A stretch of DNA of 64,000 bases from Fibrobacter sp. UWB10 (GTDB lineage Bacteria; Fibrobacterota; Fibrobacteria; Fibrobacterales; Fibrobacteraceae). The DNA is taken from the NCBI RefSeq assembly GCF_900182935.1, contig NZ_FXUE01000001.1:496001-560000 (forward strand), given 5' to 3'. Positions within the stretch are counted from its first letter, which is position 1. Each line of letters starts with the position of its first letter. Below, in pieces: positions 54,352 to 61,548 of this stretch. The notes under the pieces are model-generated. The model made no database searches, was not told where the DNA came from, and was given only the letters and a program-made list of their open reading frames with translations. A program made the position numbers and the translations under genes.

Positions 54352-54730
54352 AGTGTACTCCTTGTTGATTTGTTACACACTTGTTTGAGCGTTATTGCTC
54401 GTTTACGTCCCTAATATACAACTTATTTTTTCGAAAAGCAATAGGTTTGTCAAAATTTTTTGCATTTTTGTCAAACTTTTTTCTCAGTTTTGTCTCGTTT
54501 TCGTCACAAAAAATTACTTTGTTCAAAAACAAGCATTTCCCAGAAACCGCTTTTTTAGTCAAATTTCGCCGTATTTAAGTTACAAATTTGATGTAGTATA
54601 TATACAAAAATATTTCATAAATGGGGGCGGCTTGGCAAAAAAAATGTAAAATTTTTATTCCAACTTGGATTAAAAAAGATAAAAACCCGGATTTTTATTA
54701 CCTTTCTTAGTGAGGAACAAGGAGGGTCCC
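54352..54730. promoter_or_regulatory. AT-rich divergent control region of the pilin gene and 54731 gene
   Basis: 379 bases without a gene. On the minus strand two TTTGACAAA words (54438-54480 region) and a TATATT about 60 bases before the pilin ribosome site may be promoter parts, but the spacing is not a standard sigma-70 one (29 bases). A small CGAGCAATAACGCTC inverted repeat lies in the pilin leader near 54390-54404. Toward the plus strand, AGGAGGG precedes the 54731 start. Confidence 0.45.
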
Positions 54731-55546
54731 ATGAAAAAAGTTCTGTTAGGATTGCTCGCGTTTGCGGGTTTTGCCACAGCAAACACATGCACAAAGGCGT
54801 TCTACGAGATTCACGCCTTCAACTTTTTAACTATAAAAGACTCGCCGCACTTGGATTCTATCTATTATAGGGAGCAGCCCAATCCTGAAGAACTCCACGA
54901 GTGGTACCAGAAGTACTACTATCAAGATGGTCTAATTCAACGGTCAGTGTTCAAGTTTAGAGACAACGATCCGGTCGAGAACCGTTTTTATCTGACTGCT
55001 GACGAGTCAGTCCTTACCAAGACCGGTCGCGAGCTGTTGCTGTCAGACTCTGTTGCAGGCGACACGGTCTATTTCTTCCAGAAAATGTACAACGACGGCA
55101 AGCTCGTGCAGACAGTTGTCCATAAGACCGCAGACCTTTATGCATCTGAAGACGATTACGACCCAACCAGCGGCAGGCGCACCTTCGCCGAATATTACTT
55201 CCAGAATGACACACTGGTATCAAAGACGCTCTACGATTACACAGCAGGAACCCCGACAACTGCGACAATCTATTATGTGGGCGAGCCCGGAGACGAATAC
55301 AAATGTGCAGAATACATGGGCGACTCTCTTACAAACAACATAACCTACAAGAAAATGACTACTGGTTTCTCCGTCGCGATTTTCAATGACACGTACCTGC
55401 GTGAATATATCATGGAAGTTCCGGAGACGCACACCACCGCACTCAAGAAACAGCCCGCCCAAAGCAACCGCCGCCCAGTCAAAATTTCTCCACGCGCTCG
55501 CTACTTCGACCTCCTCGGCCGATACAAACGTGCAAAAATCAAGTAG
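54731..55546 (+). CDS. Exported hypothetical protein with C-terminal sorting-like tail
   Basis: It is 271 residues. The ATG at 54731 was chosen because AGGAGGG lies four bases upstream. Signal peptide MKKVLLGLLAFAGFATA; the mature part has repeated YYFQNDTLVSKTLYDYT / KYYYQDGLIQRSVFKFR / KMYNDGKLVQTVVHKT-like strands of about 50-residue period, similar in spirit to antitoxin-component YwqK/MORN-like repeats. The end PRARYFDLLGRYKRAKIK looks like the short basic C-terminal tail of Bacteroidota/Fibrobacter exported proteins. No enzyme motif. It is divergent from the pilin gene, so a link to pili is possible but unproven. Confidence 0.75.
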   Translation: MKKVLLGLLAFAGFATANTCTKAFYEIHAFNFLTIKDSPHLDSIYYREQPNPEELHEWYQKYYYQDGLIQRSVFKFRDNDPVENRFYLTADESVLTKTGRELLLSDSVAGDTVYFFQKMYNDGKLVQTVVHKTADLYASEDDYDPTSGRRTFAEYYFQNDTLVSKTLYDYTAGTPTTATIYYVGEPGDEYKCAEYMGDSLTNNITYKKMTTGFSVAIFNDTYLREYIMEVPETHTTALKKQPAQSNRRPVKISPRARYFDLLGRYKRAKIK

Positions 55547-55576
55547 GTCTCTCCCTTCAGCCCTATCGAATACAAA

Positions 55577-55598
55577 AGCCCGGCTGTTGTGCCGGGCT
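55577..55598 (-). terminator. Hairpin terminator after small gene 55620
   Basis: AGCCCGGC-acaaca-GCCGGGCT followed by TTTTG on the minus strand; it can also serve the convergent gene ending at 55546. Confidence 0.75.
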
Positions 55599-55619
55599 AT
55601 AAAAGTTGGTTTTAAGGAA

Positions 55620-55796
55620 TTAAGCGTTCTCGAGTTCCATGTTTTTCTTGAGATCAAGAATCCAATATAAGGGTATTTCCGTAATTTCTGCAACATCTTT
55701 GGGAGACATGCTCCTTGCTAGCATATTCTTAGCGACACGTTCCCGTTCTCTGAATTGATACATGGCCTTGTCAATTGACTTCATATCTTCTGTCAT
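55620..55796 (-). CDS. Small protein resembling the C-terminal tail of Rpn-type nucleases
   Basis: It is 58 residues from the ATG at 55796, which has GAGG six bases upstream. The sequence MTEDMKSIDKAMYQFRERER...AKNMLARSMSPKDVAEITEIP resembles the helical tail found at the end of Rpn/PD-(D/E)XK family proteins (AKxMLAxxMxxxDIAEITGL pattern). Probably a fragment or a stand-alone tail gene. The following hairpin is similar to that after the remnant at 55977. Confidence 0.55.
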   Translation of the reverse strand: MTEDMKSIDKAMYQFRERERVAKNMLARSMSPKDVAEITEIPLYWILDLKKNMELENA

Positions 55797-55925
55797 AAGA
55801 TACCTCGAACTAAAGTTTCTCTTCATAAACATTAATCAAGTCGATTTTTGCATTTATTTCATTATAGCAATATACTCCATCGCAATTATTTGCGCAACAA
55901 ACCAAACTTTCCTTTATAAAACAGT

Positions 55926-55949
55926 AAAACCCAGCTTTTGCCGGGTTTT
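55926..55949 (-). terminator. Hairpin terminator after Rpn remnant
   Basis: Minus-strand AAAACCCGGC-aaaa-GCTGGGTTTT stem. The sequence on its coding side (TTTAAAAGTCGATTTTAAG) is nearly the same as beside the hairpin at 55577-55598. Confidence 0.7.
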
Positions 55950-55976
55950 AAAAGTCGATTTTAAGAAATCGAAACG

Positions 55977-56464
55977 TTATTTCAGAGCAAGCATTGCCGA
56001 AATAATTTCATCCGAAACATTATGGGAACGAAGAAAATCAGCTCGTTTGGAATCGCGAGCAGCATTGTCAGCGTCATTCTTTTCGCGTTCCTGTTGGACG
56101 CCCTTTTCCATGCCCCTCGCTTGGCCCTTGAGGTAGGCTTCGGCTTCGAGAACCTCGTATTCATGATGGTCGAACATGTTTGCCTCCAGTGCTTTCAAAA
56201 GTTCAGGGTTCACACGGCTTACGCGCAGATTTTAATATACCTATTTTTCCGCGAAATGGGAAGGGCGTTCCCCGACTTGACTTCGTATTCGAGGTCGATG
56301 ATTTCATGGTCCAGCTGGAGCAGGCTGTTAAGCACATCGCGGATGGTGTCCTTGTCGTCCATCAGGATGCGGAATGTCGCCGCATATTTGGGCAGCAGGA
56401 ATTCTTCGCCCTGTTCGTTCGTGACGATGTATTTTTTTGTCGAATGATTGGTATTAGCAGACAT
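55977..56464 (-). pseudogene. Rpn/PD-(D/E)XK transposase-nuclease remnant
   Basis: The N-terminal 81 residues (ATG 56464, AAGGA upstream) read ...EFLLPKYAATFRILMDDKDTIRDVLNSLLQLDHEIIDLEYE, the start of recombination-promoting nuclease family proteins, then stop at 56219. In another frame 55977-56213 reads LLKALEANMFDHHEYEVLEAEAYLKGQARGMEKG...DEIISAMLALK, the helical C-terminal tail of the same family. The catalytic middle (about 150 residues expected) is missing. Best explained as internal deletion with frame change. Family call from motif memory. Confidence 0.6.
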
Positions 56465-56692
56465 GTATTTTCCTTTCATGTTAAGTTGTGGAGCACTCCC
56501 TCCTTCCTAACACGCTTTTTTCAGCCATTTGAATACCATTTTTTTGTAAAACTTTTGTAAAAACGGCAAAGTAGTCCCATATTCCAAGTTGGAGTAAGAA
56601 AAATGTCACTTTTTTTGACTATCGTCACAGACGCGTGTAAAAAAATGTTTTATATTTAAGTCGTTGAGCCTCAGTAAGAAGGAGGTTTTTCC

Positions 56693-57490
56693 ATGTTGGC
56701 TGAAATTTTAAAGAAAATAAGCACCCCCCGAACCAATAGGAAGGCCGGTTTTACAATTATTGAATTGATGGTGGTCATTATTATTGTGAACCTGCTTTCA
56801 GGCGTCGCCGTGCCAAAACTCACTGACTATATCGAAAGAACCAGACAAAAGATCGACTTGTTAAAGCTCTATGACCTACGCGACGGTCTGAACAGAGCCC
56901 TATACGAAGGCGACATACTTAATATAGACGAATCGGCCACTTGCAGCGGTAGACAAAACAGCAAAGGAAACTTAAGCAAATGGTTAGCTAGCAAAGATGG
57001 TGTAACGTTATTCATCATCGAACTGCATGACATTCTCCCGGCCAATTTTCAACCCGACAACAAAAACAGAATTTCAGACAACCAAAACATGTGCGGTCTG
57101 CTTACAAGCGATGGCTTTTGGAGTCAGGCCCTTAGAGACGCAGGCTTCGACGCCGTAGCCAACATTCTTATCGACAGGCAAACGGGCAAATACAAAAAAG
57201 ACAAAGGTTACACCGCCTACGAAGTAAAAATCAACGGCCAAAACTGGTGGAGAACATTCCCCACAAAGCCGCTTTTTGTCAGTAAAGCTATGAACGGAGA
57301 CTCAGACGCAGCAAAGACCGGAGTCGGCGGGCAAAACAGATACAACTTTAAGATCAGATGGACGAACGGAAACGAGAGCAGTCATTTTCTTGAAGTTTTC
57401 ATCCAAGCCGCACAAGGCTCTAATAAAGGGAAACCGTTCACAACGCGCCAGGGAGTCTGTTTTTCGACTGAACAACGTCTCTGCAATTAA
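56693..57490 (+). CDS. Prepilin-like protein (type IV pilin / pseudopilin N-terminus)
   Basis: It is 265 residues. A 19-residue basic leader (MLAEILKKISTPRTNRKAG) precedes FTIIELMVVIIIVNLLSGVAVPKLTDYI: Gly-Phe cleavage site, Glu at mature position 5, hydrophobic helix. An Asn inside the helix (IIVNLLSG) is unusual. The large head (about 200 residues) has cysteines near residues 84, 146, 259 and 264 and no sequence similarity to the pilin at 53827. AAGGAGG lies nine bases before the ATG. It may be a minor pilin or a secretion pseudopilin; it stands alone and has its own terminator. Confidence 0.85.
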   Translation: MLAEILKKISTPRTNRKAGFTIIELMVVIIIVNLLSGVAVPKLTDYIERTRQKIDLLKLYDLRDGLNRALYEGDILNIDESATCSGRQNSKGNLSKWLASKDGVTLFIIELHDILPANFQPDNKNRISDNQNMCGLLTSDGFWSQALRDAGFDAVANILIDRQTGKYKKDKGYTAYEVKINGQNWWRTFPTKPLFVSKAMNGDSDAAKTGVGGQNRYNFKIRWTNGNESSHFLEVFIQAAQGSNKGKPFTTRQGVCFSTEQRLCN

Positions 57491-57496
57491 TAGCGT

Positions 57497-57532
57497 GGTC
57501 GCCCCTAAACAGAACGGGCGGCCTTTCTTTTT
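57497..57532 (+). terminator. Terminator of prepilin-like gene
   Basis: GGTCGCCC-ctaaacagaac-GGGCGGCC with one G-U pair, followed by TTTCTTTTT. Confidence 0.82.
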
Positions 57533-57549
57533 ACTACTTTATAGTCACT

Positions 57550-57906
57550 ATGAGTGAAAACTGTCTTTTCTGCAAAATCATCAAGGGTGAAATCCCTTCC
57601 AAGAAAATCTACGAAGACGACGACGTGTTCGCCTTCTACGACATTGCCCCGCAGGCCCCGGTACACTTTCTGGTAGTGCCCAAGCGCCACATTTCAACCA
57701 TCATGGACATGCAGCCGACTGACTGCGAACTGGTGGGCAAGATGCTTTACCGCGCACAAATTATCGCCAAGGAACTCGGCATCGAAGAATCGGGCGCACG
57801 CTTTGTGTTCAACTGCAAGGCCGACGCGGGCCAGACGGTGTTCCACATCCACCTGCACGTGCTTGGTGGCCAGGTCATGGGCTGGCCTCCGTTCCCCAAG
57901 GCATAA
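57550..57906 (+). CDS. hinT: HIT family protein (HinT-like purine nucleoside phosphoramidase)
   Basis: Hydrolyses AMP-linked substrates such as adenosine phosphoramidates. It is 118 residues, the usual size. It begins NCLFCKIIKGEIPSKKIYEDD, the HinT-type start with a Cys pair, and ends with the histidine triad H99-I-H101-L-H103 in TVFHIHLHVLGG. Housekeeping-type base composition. Confidence 0.94.
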   Translation: MSENCLFCKIIKGEIPSKKIYEDDDVFAFYDIAPQAPVHFLVVPKRHISTIMDMQPTDCELVGKMLYRAQIIAKELGIEESGARFVFNCKADAGQTVFHIHLHVLGGQVMGWPPFPKA

Positions 57907-57918
57907 CACATTCCCCAC

Positions 57919-58015
57919 AGTCATCCCGGCGTAAGCCGGGATCTCCTCTTCTAGCTAAGAAAAATTCTTTTTTAGAAGGCATCAAAGGAGGTCCCGGGTC
58001 AAGCCCGGGAAGACA
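57919..58015. repeat. Composite palindromic element (GTCATCCCGG ... CCGGGAAGAC)
   Basis: Two head-to-head palindromes: CCCGGCGTAAGCCGGG followed by ATCTCC, and, inverted, GGAGGTCCCGGGTCAAGCCCGGG followed by AAGAC. Between them TTCTA...TAGAA forms a further inverted repeat. It shares the GGAG(A/G)TC and GGGAAGAC ends with the elements at 9608 and 59527. It could terminate hinT transcription. Confidence 0.75.
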
Positions 58016-58027
58016 TTTCTGCAACAA

Positions 58028-58804
58028 ATGATCAAAACTCAGGCGATAGTGCTGCACCGGTTTGCGTATAGCGACTCGAGCTTTATCGTGAAAGCGCTCA
58101 CGGAAGAGTGCGGCGTGGTGAGTTTTATTATCAAGGGAGCAAAGCGCAAGGAGTCCCCTTTTAAGGGGGCGCTTGACCCGCTCGCCCTTTCAGAGGTGGT
58201 ATTCCGGCAGAACCCGGCCAAGGAATTGCAGTTCATTAAAGAGGCATCGATTATCGACTGGCACGGTGAATTGCGGAATTCCCTGTTGAACCTGGCGGTT
58301 GCACAAGTAATGGCCGAGATTGTGCTGCGGTATGCGCCACCGGCCACTCCGATTCCCGAGGAGTTCGCCTTGCTAAAGCAAGCGCTTGCGGAGTTCGACT
58401 CCCCCGCTGCAGGTGCTACGGGTGCCGACTCGGTATTCAGCCGCTGGTTGCTCAATATTTGCGACTTGTGGGGCTACCACCTGGAACTAGGCGTGTGCAG
58501 CCGCTGCGAAAAGGTGCTTACGGAACCCGCAGCGGACTTTTTCCCGGAATCGGGCGCGCTCATTTGCAAGCAGTGCCAGGGTGTACAGAGCGCACGTGCC
58601 CGCGCAGAGACATTGCAGGGGCTCTGGGAACTGAATTTAATGCAAAACAACCCCGAGCAGGTGCCACAAAAACTCACGGGTCGCGATTTTGTGGAGAACG
58701 CTTTGCTATCTTATCTGCGCAATCACATCGGATTCCTGAAAGAAATCCATTCCCTTTCATGGCTACAGGAGGTTCGTAAATTATGCTCAGCCCAATCGAC
58801 ATAA
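58028..58804 (+). CDS. recO: DNA repair protein RecO
   Basis: Recombination mediator that loads RecA with RecF/RecR. It is 258 residues. N-terminal OB fold: KTQAIVLHRFAYSDSSFIVKALTEECGVVSFIIKGAKRKES. C-terminal helical domain with zinc cysteines Cys157, Cys160, Cys180 and Cys183 (CSRCEK...CKQCQ). Its 3' end overlaps panB by 22 bases. Confidence 0.93.
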   Translation: MIKTQAIVLHRFAYSDSSFIVKALTEECGVVSFIIKGAKRKESPFKGALDPLALSEVVFRQNPAKELQFIKEASIIDWHGELRNSLLNLAVAQVMAEIVLRYAPPATPIPEEFALLKQALAEFDSPAAGATGADSVFSRWLLNICDLWGYHLELGVCSRCEKVLTEPAADFFPESGALICKQCQGVQSARARAETLQGLWELNLMQNNPEQVPQKLTGRDFVENALLSYLRNHIGFLKEIHSLSWLQEVRKLCSAQST

Positions 58805-59526
58805 AGAACAAGAAAGCTAAAGGCGAAAAAGTTTCAATGATTACTGCCTACGACTACGCTTTTGCACAGATGGCAGAGGCGGCAGGCGTGGACCAGATTC
58901 TGGTAGGCGATAGCCTTGCAAACACCATGCTCGGCTACAAGAGCACCCGCGAAATCGGCATGAACGAGATGCTGATTTTTGTGTCGGCGGTGTGCCGCGG
59001 CGCCCCCAACACCCACGTGGTAGCCGACATGCCCTACTTGAGCGACAAGGACCCGCAAACAGCCTACGATAACGCTCGCCGCTTTATGGACGTGGGAGCT
59101 TCTTGCGTCAAGATCGAGGGCACTCCCGCTGGCGTGCACGAATACTTGCTGAGCCACGACATTCCTATTTGCGCGCACCTCGGACTTTTGCCGCAGACTG
59201 CCGAAAACTTTAAGCAGAAGGGCCGTACCGAAGAAGAAGCGGTCGCAATCATCGAGGCGGCCAAATACGTAGACAGCTTGGGTTGCTTCGAGATAGTGCT
59301 GGAGCACATTCCCGAAGAGCTGGGCACCAAAATTACCGGCATGGTGAATGCGGTGACGATCGGCATTGGCGGCGGAAAGTTCACCGACGGTCAGGTGTTG
59401 GTGATGCACGACGCGCTCGGCATGCACCCGCGCAAGCTGCCCCCGTTTGCAACGAAGTTCGTCGACATGTACAGCCTGGGTGTCGAAGGCTTCAAGAAGT
59501 ACATCGAGAGCGTAAAATCGCTCTAA
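58783..59526 (+). CDS. panB: 3-methyl-2-oxobutanoate hydroxymethyltransferase
   Basis: First committed step of pantothenate synthesis: adds a hydroxymethyl group from methylene-tetrahydrofolate to ketoisovalerate. It is 247 residues, slightly short for the family (about 264). Blocks: KISMITAYDY-like KVSMITAYDYAFA, LVGDSLANTMLGY (metal Asp), VVADMPYLS, VKIEGTPAG, CAHLGLLPQ, IGIGGGKFTDGQVLVMHDALGM. The start lies inside recO with AGGAGG upstream, so the two are coupled. Confidence 0.95.
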   Translation: MLSPIDIKNKKAKGEKVSMITAYDYAFAQMAEAAGVDQILVGDSLANTMLGYKSTREIGMNEMLIFVSAVCRGAPNTHVVADMPYLSDKDPQTAYDNARRFMDVGASCVKIEGTPAGVHEYLLSHDIPICAHLGLLPQTAENFKQKGRTEEEAVAIIEAAKYVDSLGCFEIVLEHIPEELGTKITGMVNAVTIGIGGGKFTDGQVLVMHDALGMHPRKLPPFATKFVDMYSLGVEGFKKYIESVKSL

Positions 59527-59612
59527 TTGTCTTCCCGGCCGAAGCGGGTTAGTGGGCACTTGCAATTTATTGCTTATGTGCCCACAATCCTCGGAACGGG
59601 GAGATCTCCTCT
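59527..59612. repeat. GGAGATC-type dispersed element, copy B
   Basis: Inverse orientation of the element at 9608-9695. Inside it GTGGGCAC ... GTGCCCAC forms a perfect 8-bp inverted repeat around an 18-base spacer. The gap 59527-59880 holds, in order, this element, the panB terminator, two tandem promoters and a leader hairpin. Confidence 0.75.
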
Positions 59613-59649
59613 TGTCTTCATATTGTCTCGCTAACAAAAAAATGCGCGC

Positions 59650-59680
59650 GAAGCGGTGCATGAGCACCGCTTCTTTTTTT
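59650..59680 (+). terminator. Terminator of recO-panB
   Basis: GAAGCGGTGC-atga-GCACCGCTTC followed by seven T. Confidence 0.92.
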
Positions 59681-59691
59681 CAATAAACATC

Positions 59692-59720
59692 TTGACAGTC
59701 TCCAAAAAGGAATTTATATT
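59692..59720 (+). promoter_or_regulatory. Sigma-70-type promoter P1 upstream of NYN gene
   Basis: TTGACA (59692-59697), 17-base spacer, TATATT (59715-59720). The predicted transcript would begin near an AGTGC-acaaaaaa-GCACT hairpin (59724-59742). Confidence 0.7.
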
Positions 59721-59758
59721 TATAGTGCACAAAAAAGCACTTATACAAACATAAACCA

Positions 59759-59787
59759 TTGACAAGACTAAAGGAATAATGTATATT
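59759..59787 (+). promoter_or_regulatory. Sigma-70-type promoter P2 upstream of NYN gene
   Basis: TTGACA (59759-59764), 17-base spacer, TATATT (59782-59787): same boxes and spacing as P1, 67 bases downstream of it and about 90 bases before the ATG. Confidence 0.7.
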
Positions 59788-59810
59788 GGCAACAGATAAT
59801 GACCGAAAAA

Positions 59811-59857
59811 AGGGTTTATATTAAACACGCAAGTGTCCCTTGAGTAGGTCTTTTTTT
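59811..59857 (+). promoter_or_regulatory. Leader hairpin followed by T run (possible attenuator)
   Basis: AGGG-tttatattaa-ACAC-gcaa-GTGT-CCCT nested stems, then ten bases and TTTTTTT, ending 24 bases before the NYN start codon. It could attenuate or release a short RNA of about 65 bases from P2. Confidence 0.4.
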
Positions 59858-59880
59858 GTGCCCTTATTAATGGAGGGTAT

Positions 59881-60508
59881 ATGGAAACGGCAGTAATGAT
59901 TGATGGAGCCTTTCTAAGGAAAAAATTTCATTCCAAATTCAAAAAAGATATAACTCCTACAGACGTTCAAACCTTTACACACAGCATCCTTCAAAAATCT
60001 GGGCTGGGCAACAATTCTTTCAGGGCATATTTCTACGACTGTAGTCCATGTACAGCCAAGACTTCGTTGCCCGTGACAAATAGAGCTTTTCTTTTTGATT
60101 CCCAACCTCAATATCAAAAGGGTCTTGATTTATTGTCAGGCATTTCCCAATTAGATTTTTTCGCAGTAAGACTTGGCCAACTTCAATTTTCCGGCTGGTC
60201 TCTGAAAAAAAAAGTGCTATACACAGCCCACCCCTTACACAGACGACTGTTTCGTTCCAAACCTTTCTCAAAAGGGTGTAGATATAAAGATTGGCCTAGA
60301 TATGGCTTGGATTGGATACCAAAACATAGCCAAACATATCGTTTTAGTAACCGGTGACAGCGATTTCATCCCAGCCATCAAAGTTGCTCGTAAAAGCGGA
60401 GTTTTCGTCTGGCTCTACACATTAGCTCATAACGTAAAGGCCGAATTGAAAATGAACGCCGACGTTTCAAAATCAGATGATCTTCGGAGCTTAATGCAAA
60501 GTTCGTAG
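59881..60508 (+). pseudogene. NYN-domain (LabA/DUF88-like) protein gene with frameshift
   Basis: NYN/PIN-fold RNase-like protein. The first frame (59881 to about 60230) reads METAVMIDGAFLRKKFHSK (metal Asp) ... KGLDLLSG ... FFAVRLGQLQFSGWSLKKKVLYT. The second frame (+1) continues TPYTDDCFVPNLSQKGVDIKIGLDMAWIGYQ and HIVLVTGDSDFIPAIKVARKSG, the rest of the same domain with the conserved TGDSDF. Joined, the product is about 209 residues. The shift must occur between 60205 and 60230, where an A9 run (60205-60213) and a C-rich stretch lie. Both halves are well conserved, so the frameshift is recent, a sequencing error, or bypassed by slippage. GGAGGG precedes the ATG. Confidence 0.8.
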
Positions 60509-60586
60509 TAAAAATCGTGCGACAGAATCCTAACGCATTGATTAACAAGCATTTCCAAAATTACATATAAATTAAAAATTCATTTT

Positions 60587-60623
60587 TATGAAGTGAACAT
60601 CATCACTTCATAATCTTTTTTTT
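60587..60623 (+). terminator. Terminator after NYN gene
   Basis: TATGAAGTGA-acatca-TCACTTCATA, perfect 10-bp stem, then ATC and nine T. It lies 79 bases after the stop. Confidence 0.9.
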
Positions 60624-60664
60624 GTAAAAAAACAACTTTTTTTTAATTTTTTTTGAAAAAGGTG

Positions 60665-60692
60665 TTGATTATTTGTGAAAATAAGTTATTTT
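60665..60692 (+). promoter_or_regulatory. Candidate promoter of AAKKP-repeat gene
   Basis: TTGATT (60665-60670), 16-base spacer, TATTTT (60687-60692), about 40 bases before the start. The whole stretch 60540-60720 is very AT-rich, so chance matches are likely. Confidence 0.35.
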
Positions 60693-60733
60693 ATACACAG
60701 CTAATTCACAACATAACCATAAGGAAGAAAAAA

Positions 60734-61042
60734 ATGGCTACTACAAAGACTGCAAAGAAGCCGGCTGCTAAGAAGCCCGCTGCTAAGAAACCCGCTGCCG
60801 CTAAGAAGCCGGCCGCTGCTAAGAAGCCCGCTGCTGCAAAGAAGCCGGCTGCTAAGAAGCCCGCCGCAAAGAAGCCGGCTGCCGCTAAGAAGCCCGCTGC
60901 TGCAAAGAAGCCGGCCGCTGCTAAGAAGCCCGCTGCTGCAAAGAAGCCGGCTGCTAAGAAGCCCGCCGCAAAGAAGCCGGCTGCCGCAAAGAAGCCGGTT
61001 GCTAAGAAGCCGGCCGCTAAGAAGCCCGCTGCTAAGAAGTAA
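60734..61042 (+). CDS. Histone-H1-like Lys/Ala/Pro-repeat protein
   Basis: It is 102 residues, almost entirely tandem AAKKP or AAAKKP units (about 18 copies) after MATTKTAKKP. Composition is Ala, Lys and Pro only, strongly basic, like the C-terminal tail of eukaryotic histone H1 and bacterial H1-like proteins; it probably binds DNA or RNA without sequence preference. I chose the ATG at 60734, preceded by AAGGAAG; upstream in-frame codons are in an AT-rich non-coding leader. The repeat DNA is GC-rich and can change length by slippage. Strong terminator downstream. Confidence 0.88.
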   Translation: MATTKTAKKPAAKKPAAKKPAAAKKPAAAKKPAAAKKPAAKKPAAKKPAAAKKPAAAKKPAAAKKPAAAKKPAAKKPAAKKPAAAKKPVAKKPAAKKPAAKK

Positions 61043-61066
61043 TCTTCTAGATACTCCTTTGATAAT

Positions 61067-61098
61067 GAACCCTGGACTCGTTCCAGGGTTCTTTTTTT
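61067..61098 (+). terminator. Terminator of AAKKP-repeat gene
   Basis: GAACCCTGGA-ctcg-TTCCAGGGTTC with a perfect 10-bp stem, followed by seven T. Confidence 0.93.
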
Positions 61099-61131
61099 AT
61101 ATGCAGAGGCGCCGTTTTCTATTTTTGGGCT

Positions 61132-61548
61132 ATGATTTCAGAAAAAGACCTCGCCGAACTCGAAAAAATTCCCTTTGAACAGCGCATTGAACGCGTCGAA
61201 AAACTTTTAGAAGGCAAAAGCGAGCCCCGCGCCTTTGAGCTCGGGCTTTTGCTCGCCTTAAAGATGGGGCAAGAGATCCGCGAAGGCAAGGAACTCGGAA
61301 GCGAATCCGGCGACTTAGTCGCCAGCTGGAGCGGAAAGCACCCGGATTCAGTCGTGGAAGAAGCGATTGCGTTCGCGAAAGAATTCCTGATGAACCCGGC
61401 CAAGATTGCAGACGGAATCAAGCGGGGGGTTGCTAAGCAGGCGGCAAGTGCCGATGCTGATAGTCATCAGCATGACAATCAAGAGGCAGGAGCTGATGCT
61501 GACCTTCGTCAGCATGACAGGGAAAGCAACGAGGCGCAGAATGGATAA
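61132..61548 (+). CDS. Hypothetical protein with palindromic-repeat-encoded tail
   Basis: No family recognised. It is 138 residues. Residues 1-105 are helical and charged (ISEKDLAELEKIPFEQRIERVEKLLEGKSEPRAFELGLLL). The last 30 residues are encoded by two palindromic repeat units (ADADSHQHDNQEAGADADLRQHDRES), so the repeats seem to have been inserted near the 3' end in frame. It overlaps the Ppx/GppA gene by 8 bases, and the two are likely coupled. Confidence 0.7.
   Translation: MISEKDLAELEKIPFEQRIERVEKLLEGKSEPRAFELGLLLALKMGQEIREGKELGSESGDLVASWSGKHPDSVVEEAIAFAKEFLMNPAKIADGIKRGVAKQAASADADSHQHDNQEAGADADLRQHDRESNEAQNG
61453..61476. repeat. In-gene palindromic unit 1
   Basis: GATGCTGAT-agtc-ATCAGCAT then GAC. 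Unit 2 at 61495 has the same arms but a C-G pair where this one has T-A. Confidence 0.75.
61495..61518. repeat. In-gene palindromic unit 2
   Basis: GATGCTGAC-cttc-GTCAGCAT then GAC, 42 bases after unit 1. The pair change relative to unit 1 is compensatory. Confidence 0.75.

Noticed and set aside
54600-54660. Sigma-54 promoter for a pilus gene (CTTGGCA...TGTA)
   Set aside because: The TTGC half is missing and it faces the 54731 gene, not the pilin gene.
60734-61042. CRISPR or satellite array because of regular short repeats
   Set aside because: Repeats are 15-18 bases, contiguous, in frame and code AAKKP units with a ribosome site and terminator; there are no unique spacers.
61453-61518. Metal-binding His-rich motif (HQHD/RQHD)
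   Set aside because: The residues follow directly from the DNA palindromes and are not part of a known metal site.
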